Positions 12,001 to 16,143 of a stretch of 16,143 nucleotides of DNA are shown here, in pieces. The notes beneath the pieces were generated by a model. The model had not been told where the DNA came from. It saw only the letters and a list, made by a program, of their open reading frames with translations, and did not search any database. Within the stretch, counting starts at the first letter, position 1. The number at the start of each line of letters is the position of its first letter. The stretch is from CAYWNK01 sp047639615 (lineage in GTDB: Bacteria > Planctomycetota > UBA1135 > GCA-002686595): positions 1 through 16,143 of the forward strand of contig JBLIOL010000096.1 in assembly GCA_047639615.1 (NCBI GenBank), in the 5' to 3' direction. Position numbers and translations under genes: made by a program.

Positions 12001-12956
12001 GATGCTTGCTGTGGTGTGTAGTGGGAGCCTTGCTCGGTGCCGCGAGCTTCCAGGGTAGCGACCAACCGCTCGCGAATCTCGGTCTTGTAGACATCCCAGC
12101 GGGGTGCTAGCTGTTCTTCCTGAGGGGACTCGCCCGTGATGCGGTGCAGCACTTGCTCCGGGCCGAGCCTCTCGACGAAGTCCGCCAGCCACTCCACGTA
12201 GGTGGGCGGTTCGAGCACTTCCAACTCGCCGCGTTTCCACTGGGTCGCCATCTGCGTGCGCTGCAGGATCATCAGGTTGTGCACCTTGACACCGGCGCAT
12301 CCCGCCCGCGCCAGGGCCTCCGCTGTGCGCCGCGCGCCCTCGCGTCCATCTCCGGGTAGGCCCAGAATGGCGTGGCCCACCGTGGACAAGCCGGCCGCAT
12401 GGGAGCGTGCCACCGCGTCCTCAAACTCGTCCAACGTGTGCAGCCGATTGATATCGAGCAAGACCTTGTCCGAGGCGCTCTCCAATCCAAGCTCGACCCA
12501 CACCGGCACTTTCTCAGCGAGCTTGCGCAGCTCCTCGATGGCGCCATCCGGCAAGCAATCCGGTCGCGTCGCCACGCTGACCGCATGCACCGTGTCGCCC
12601 AGGAAAGGCGTGACCACATCGAGCACCTCCGCCAGCCGCCCCTGGTCCACGTAGGTATTGCTGTAGGACTGGAAGTAGGCGATCGCGCCCACGGGCGCCT
12701 CGTTCTTCTTGCGCCGCCGCGCGATGCGCTTAAGGCCTACCTCTAGCTGCTCCACCAGGTCCGTGCCTTCCTTCAGAGCGCCCGTGCCCGAGCCCTCCAC
12801 ATCGCAATAGGTACAGCCCCCAAAGCCCTTGGTCCCATCCCGGTTCGGACATGAAGAGCCCGCATCCAAAGCCACCCGATACATGGGCCGACCAAAGCTC
12901 TCCTTCAGAAAGGGCTTGAGCGTACGAAAGGGCAGGGGCTTGGACATCGCACCCAT
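11997..12956 (-). CDS. Radical SAM protein of the YhcC/TIGR01212 family
   Basis: From ATG 12956 it has 319 residues; a second ATG at 12947 would shorten it by three. Near the N-terminus 'LDAGSSCPNRDGTKGFGGCT' plus 'YC' gives Cys36-x11-Cys48-x2-Cys51, the iron-sulfur cluster motif in the spacing of this family. Later family landmarks are 'AYFQSYSNTYVDQGRLAEVL' (about 100-120), 'VSVATRPDCLPDGAIE', 'VWVELGLESASDKVLLDINR', 'GHAILGLPGDGREG' and 'GVKVHNLMILQRTQMA'. These proteins use S-adenosylmethionine radical chemistry and resemble Elp3-like enzymes; the substrate is not established. It follows the sulfatase-fold gene by 43 bases and overlaps the barrel gene (ATGA), so it may be the middle gene of a three-gene unit. 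A TACTAT at 12960-12955 hints at an internal promoter. Confidence 0.9.
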   Translation of the reverse strand: MGAMSKPLPFRTLKPFLKESFGRPMYRVALDAGSSCPNRDGTKGFGGCTYCDVEGSGTGALKEGTDLVEQLEVGLKRIARRRKKNEAPVGAIAYFQSYSNTYVDQGRLAEVLDVVTPFLGDTVHAVSVATRPDCLPDGAIEELRKLAEKVPVWVELGLESASDKVLLDINRLHTLDEFEDAVARSHAAGLSTVGHAILGLPGDGREGARRTAEALARAGCAGVKVHNLMILQRTQMATQWKRGELEVLEPPTYVEWLADFVERLGPEQVLHRITGESPQEEQLAPRWDVYKTEIRERLVATLEARGTEQGSHYTPQQAS

Positions 12957-12960
12957 AGTA
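12955..12960 (-). promoter_or_regulatory. Candidate -10 element overlapping the radical SAM start
   Basis: On the minus strand TACTAT ends inside the first ATG (12956-12954). If used, transcription would begin near 12948, so translation would start at the second ATG (12947) on an almost leaderless message. The -35 region (CTGCTT, 17 bases away) is poor. Confidence 0.3.
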
Positions 12961-12999
12961 GGCCCCCGGGCCGCCGGAAGCAGCCGCGCAGTCCGGTCC

Positions 13000-14709
13000 T
13001 CAGTCCTTTGTGCCTGCGGCCTGCTCCAGGCGTTGCAGTTGGGCGCCTAGGGCATCGTCGCCGGGGAGTAGCTCCAGGGCGCGGCGGGCGTGGATTAGAG
13101 CCTGCGCGGGGTCGCCGGCCTGCTCGTGGGCTTGGCGTAGCAGGTCGTGGGTGGGGAAGCGCTCGCCGCCGCGGGTGAGCAGCTGGGCGAGGGTTTGTAG
13201 GGCGTCGGCGGGGCGCTCGGCTTCCAGTTGGAAGGCGGCTAGGCGCTCAAGTGCGTAGACGCTGTTCGGTGCCTCTTGGAGGATGGCTTCGAGCTGGCGG
13301 ATGGCGCTGAGCAGTTGGCCTGCGCCGCCGGCGAGGACGGCGGCGAAGGTGCGCTGGACGGTCTCGGCTTGCCCTGCGGGGTCGGGCAATTCGGAGCTGG
13401 CCAGCAGGCTGGGGAACTCCTCGAGCTCGGCGGCGGCGCCGGCGTAGCCCAGGGAGCGCACGCTCTCGAGGGCTTCAGCGCTCAGGCTGGATTGATCGGC
13501 GAGCTGTAGGCGCGGCAGTTGTTCCAGGCGCTGGAGGGCGGCTTTGGCCTGGGCTAGGGCGCTGCTGGCTGCGGGGGCGAGCTCCTGCAGCAAGCGGTTG
13601 TGCTGTTCGCTGGCATCGCTGGGCAGGTGGTAGAGCTCGGGCAGACTCGAGTGCAAATACTTGTGGTCAGCGCCGACCCAGGCGTGCAGGGGACTGGTGC
13701 CGAAGGCCAGGAAGCCGTTGAGGGATTCCATGTAGACGCCGCGCGTGGGATCGGGGGCAGACCAAAGATCAAAGCCGTCGATCTCGCGCAGGGCCCGGCC
13801 GCCGGCGGCGGCCAGCAGGGTCGGGGCTACGTCGGTGACGCTGACCAGGTTGCCTGCGCGGGTGCCGGCGCGCTCGGAACCGAACGGGGGCCGCAGGATC
13901 AGCGGCACGCGCATGGTCGTGTCGTAGCACAGCAGCGAGTGCGTCAGCTCACCGTGCCGGCCCAGGCTCTCGCCGTGGTCGCCGGCCACCAGAATCCAGG
14001 CCGGATCCAGAGCCTTTTCGGTGCGCAGGGCGTTTAGCAATCGGCCGACCTCGCGGTCCATGCCGAGCACCTCACCCAGGTAGGCGCGGCCGCCGGCGCG
14101 CTCGAGGTCCTGGGGTTGGGGCGCGTAGGGGGCGTGGGCGTCGAAGAGGTGCACCCATAGGAAGAACGGCCGCGTGGGGTCCCGGCGTTCGAGCCAGCGG
14201 ATGGCGCGGTCCACGGTGACCTTGGCGCTTAACTCCGACATGTGCTCGCCGGCGGCGCTGCGACCGGAGGGGCCCTCGTAGATGTCGAAGCCCTGGTCGA
14301 GGCCATAGGGCGCGCCGAGCACGGCGGCGGAGACGAAGGCGGCCGTGTGGTAGCCCTTTTCGGAGAGCGCCTCGGGCAGGGTGCGGGCTGCGGGGGGCAG
14401 GGCGGCGAGGCCGTTGTCGCGCAGACCGTGGCGCACGGGGTAGAGGCCCGTGAGCATGGAAGCATGCGCCGGCAGGGTCAGGGGCGCCACGGTGCGCGCC
14501 TCTTCATAGACGATGCCCTGGGCGGCCAGGCTGGCCAGCTGCGGGGTGAGATTGCGGCCGGTGCGGTAGGGATCGAGGGTGCCTGGGTTGGTTGTGTCCA
14601 GGGTGATCAGGATCAGCGGCGGAGGCATCACCTCCGGCTCGGAGCAGGCAACTAGGGCAACCAGGCTCCCCAGGAGTAGCCGTCGAACCAAATCGCCTAC
14701 CGTCCTCAC
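13000..14709 (-). CDS. Sulfatase-fold lipoprotein with C-terminal TPR-like tail
   Basis: I chose GTG 14709, which has AGGAGA 7 bases upstream and yields a clean lipoprotein signal. ATG 14733 or GTG 14754 would extend it. The product has 569 residues. Lipobox 'LVAC' lipidates Cys22. The alkaline-phosphatase/sulfatase fold follows: metal-binding 'ILITLDTTN' (Asp38), the active-site segment 'TLPAHASMLTG' (residues 78-88), and 'VAGDHGESLGRHGELTHS' (Asp244, His245). In arylsulfatases the first residue of C-x-P-S-R is converted to formylglycine. Here it is Thr78, with His82 for Arg, so it is probably not an FGE-matured sulfatase. Thr nucleophiles occur in related phosphotransferases such as LTA synthase. 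From about residue 395 to the end there is 'VRSLGYAG' and then Ala/Leu-rich helical repeats resembling TPRs, as in other planctomycete sulfatase-TPR proteins. Substrate unknown. Confidence 0.86.
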   Translation of the reverse strand: MRTVGDLVRRLLLGSLVALVACSEPEVMPPPLILITLDTTNPGTLDPYRTGRNLTPQLASLAAQGIVYEEARTVAPLTLPAHASMLTGLYPVRHGLRDNGLAALPPAARTLPEALSEKGYHTAAFVSAAVLGAPYGLDQGFDIYEGPSGRSAAGEHMSELSAKVTVDRAIRWLERRDPTRPFFLWVHLFDAHAPYAPQPQDLERAGGRAYLGEVLGMDREVGRLLNALRTEKALDPAWILVAGDHGESLGRHGELTHSLLCYDTTMRVPLILRPPFGSERAGTRAGNLVSVTDVAPTLLAAAGGRALREIDGFDLWSAPDPTRGVYMESLNGFLAFGTSPLHAWVGADHKYLHSSLPELYHLPSDASEQHNRLLQELAPAASSALAQAKAALQRLEQLPRLQLADQSSLSAEALESVRSLGYAGAAAELEEFPSLLASSELPDPAGQAETVQRTFAAVLAGGAGQLLSAIRQLEAILQEAPNSVYALERLAAFQLEAERPADALQTLAQLLTRGGERFPTHDLLRQAHEQAGDPAQALIHARRALELLPGDDALGAQLQRLEQAAGTKD

Positions 14710-14716
14710 CGAGCGT

Positions 14717-14722
14717 TCTCCT
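14717..14722 (-). promoter_or_regulatory. Ribosome binding site deciding the sulfatase-fold start
   Basis: AGGAGA on the minus strand lies 7 bases before GTG 14709. The longer starts at 14733 and 14754 have no such site and would place extra polar residues before the signal peptide. Confidence 0.5.
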
Positions 14723-14740
14723 ACTTGGACCATGCTGGCG

Positions 14741-14747
14741 ATACTAT
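14741..14747 (+). promoter_or_regulatory. Overlapping divergent -10 elements between selB and the sulfatase-fold gene
   Basis: ATACTAT reads TACTAT (14742-14747) toward selB and TAGTAT (14746-14741) toward the sulfatase-fold gene. Both predicted starts fit the chosen start codons (leaders of about 25 bases each). Neither side has a good -35. The intergenic space between the chosen starts is only 67 bases. Confidence 0.35.
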
Positions 14748-14776
14748 GCGCCACCCTTCCCGGAGAGCCAAAGCCC

Positions 14777-16143
14777 TTGCAAATTCAACCCATCGTCATC
14801 GGCACCGCCGGTCATATCGACCACGGTAAGTCGAGCCTCGTCCAAGCCCTGACCGGAACCGACCCCGATCGCTGGAAGGAGGAGAAGGAGCGCGGCATGA
14901 CCATCGACCTGGGCTTCGCCGGGCTCGAGCTGCCCGACGGGCGCAAGGTGGGGCTCTTGGATGTGCCCGGCCACGAGCGTTTCGTACGCAATATGGTCGC
15001 CGGTGCCACGGGCATCGATCTGGTGGTGCTGGTGGTGGCGGCGGACGACGGCGTCATGCCCCAGACCCGCGAGCACCTGGCGATCATGAATATGTTGGGC
15101 GTCAAGCGCGGCTTCGTCGCGCTCAACAAGATCGACCTAGTGGACGAGGAGATGGCCGAGCTGGCCGAGGAGGATGTGCGCGAGACCGTGGAGGGCACTT
15201 TCCTGGAGGGCGCGCCCGTGCTGCGCGTGTCAGCGACTACGGGACAGGGCATCGAGGAATTGAAAGCGCTGCTGATGGAGCTGGCCGCGGAAGCCAAGCC
15301 CCGGGATCACGGTGGCGTGTTTCGCATGCCTATTCAGCGGGTCTTTAGCGCGCGCGGCTTCGGTACGATCGTGACCGGCATCCCCATGGCAGGTTCGGTC
15401 AGCCTCGGAGACGTACTCGAGGTCTTGCCCATCGGACAGAAGGGCAAAGTGCGCGGATTGCAGGCCTATCACGAGAGCGTCGAGAGCGCCTGCGCTGGAC
15501 ACTCCACGGCGATCAACCTGACCGACACCGATCATCACCTGGTGGAGCGCGGCATGGTCGTCGCGACGCCTGGTTTCTTCAAGCCCGTGCGCATGGTGGG
15601 GGCGAGCTTGCAAGCGCTGCCTGTGCTCGATCGTTCGATCACCAACCGCATGTCCGTGCGCGTGCACACGGGCACGGCCGATGCGCTTGGCGAAGTGGTG
15701 CTGCTCGATACGGAGGAGTTGCAGCCGGGTGAGGAAGGCATGGTGCAGTTCCGTCTGGTTGAGCCCCTTGTGTGCGCACCCGGGGACCGCTTCGTGGTGC
15801 GTTTGGCTTCGCCCGTAATTACCCTCGGTGGGGGCGTGATCTTGGAAGAGAGCCGCTTCCGTCTGAAGCGCTTCAAGGGCTTCATCCTCGATGACCTAGG
15901 TCGACAGGCTGATAGCTTGGGCTCGCACGAGTCCTTGTTGGCCTCCCACCTGGCGCGCGCGCCCGAGCGTTGGTGTACTGAGGAGGAACTGGCCGTGACG
16001 CTCAAGCGCTCGCTGGTGGATGTGCGCGAGCTGCTGGCTGCTCTCGAAGGTAAGGGTGAGGCCGTGCACACGGGTCCGCAGGATCGCTGGATGCACGCCG
16101 ATGCGTTGGTGCAAGCTACGTCCGATGCGCGCGCGGGCCTGAC
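14777..16143 (+). CDS. selB: Selenocysteine-specific elongation factor SelB, 5' part
   Basis: SelB is the GTPase that delivers selenocysteinyl-tRNA to in-frame UGA codons. The frame runs off the right edge after about 455 codons; full-length SelB is roughly 600-650 residues, so part of the C-terminal winged-helix region is missing. TTG 14777 is preferred because GGAG lies at 14762-14765 and SelB proteins begin just before 'IGTAGHIDHGKS'. ATG 14732 would add 15 residues. GTPase motifs are complete: G1 'AGHIDHGKS', 'ERGMTIDLGFA' (from Glu38), G3 'DVPGHE' (Asp62) and G4 'NKID' (Asn117). The 'TIDLGFA' and 'DVPGHERFVRNM' wording is diagnostic for SelB over EF-Tu. Beta-barrel domains follow ('MPIQRVFSARGFGTIVTG'), then 'VITLGGGVIL' and the first winged-helix part ('WCTEEELAVTLKRSLVDVRE'). 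Confidence 0.94.
   Translation, partial: MQIQPIVIGTAGHIDHGKSSLVQALTGTDPDRWKEEKERGMTIDLGFAGLELPDGRKVGLLDVPGHERFVRNMVAGATGIDLVVLVVAADDGVMPQTREHLAIMNMLGVKRGFVALNKIDLVDEEMAELAEEDVRETVEGTFLEGAPVLRVSATTGQGIEELKALLMELAAEAKPRDHGGVFRMPIQRVFSARGFGTIVTGIPMAGSVSLGDVLEVLPIGQKGKVRGLQAYHESVESACAGHSTAINLTDTDHHLVERGMVVATPGFFKPVRMVGASLQALPVLDRSITNRMSVRVHTGTADALGEVVLLDTEELQPGEEGMVQFRLVEPLVCAPGDRFVVRLASPVITLGGGVILEESRFRLKRFKGFILDDLGRQADSLGSHESLLASHLARAPERWCTEEELAVTLKRSLVDVRELLAALEGKGEAVHTGPQDRWMHADALVQATSDARAGL

Noticed and set aside
12001..12300. Extending the barrel gene upstream to 12300, where its frame stays open.
   Set aside because: This stretch is the coding sequence of the radical SAM gene in another frame. 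A signal peptide starts exactly at ATG 12000.

Overview
The window is GC-rich chromosomal DNA that most likely comes from a member of the Planctomycetota. This is inference from content. The signs are: a primary sigma factor whose spacer between regions 1.2 and 2.1 is of the planctomycete type; several lipoproteins and an outer-membrane barrel, so a diderm envelope; sulfatase-fold and FGE-fold proteins; a helix-turn-helix protein fused to a membrane anchor; and a broken copy of a C-terminal domain that I recall from planctomycete secreted proteins. No search could be run, so the phylum is probable and the genus unknown.

Layout, plus strand: the 3' end of a CBS-pair transporter-type protein (1-555); a small secreted protein of unknown function (626-1063); a membrane-anchored excisionase-type DNA-binding protein (1218-1793) closed by a strong hairpin; an OmpA/MotB-type lipoprotein (2030-2752); an FGE-fold lipoprotein (2797-3732) overlapping rsmA by 4 bases (3729-4652); a 405-base leader; dnaG (5058-7208) and rpoD (7314-9041), the core of the classical macromolecular-synthesis cluster; two consecutive hairpins, one a 15-bp stem with a C(UUCG)G loop; and a coiled-coil zinc-ribbon protein (9213-9929) closed by an intrinsic terminator.

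From about 10000 to 10914 the sequence is decayed. It holds a 52-codon membrane-type reading frame, a broken C-terminal piece resembling an S41 peptidase, and an orphan piece of a secreted-protein domain. After it, three genes run on the minus strand: an outer-membrane barrel (10915-12000), a YhcC-type radical SAM protein (11997-12956, 4-base overlap with the barrel gene), and a sulfatase-fold lipoprotein with a TPR tail (13000-14709). Divergent from these, selB starts at about 14777 and runs off the right edge.

The core genes cover replication priming, transcription initiation, rRNA maturation and selenocysteine decoding; the others are mostly envelope proteins. I see no CRISPR array, tRNA, rRNA, insertion sequence or defence island. 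The least explained items are the membrane-tethered DNA-binding protein, the FGE-fold lipoprotein coupled to rsmA, the radical SAM/barrel pair, the UUCG hairpin after rpoD, and the shortage of Shine-Dalgarno sites, with C-rich tracts in front of several starts.
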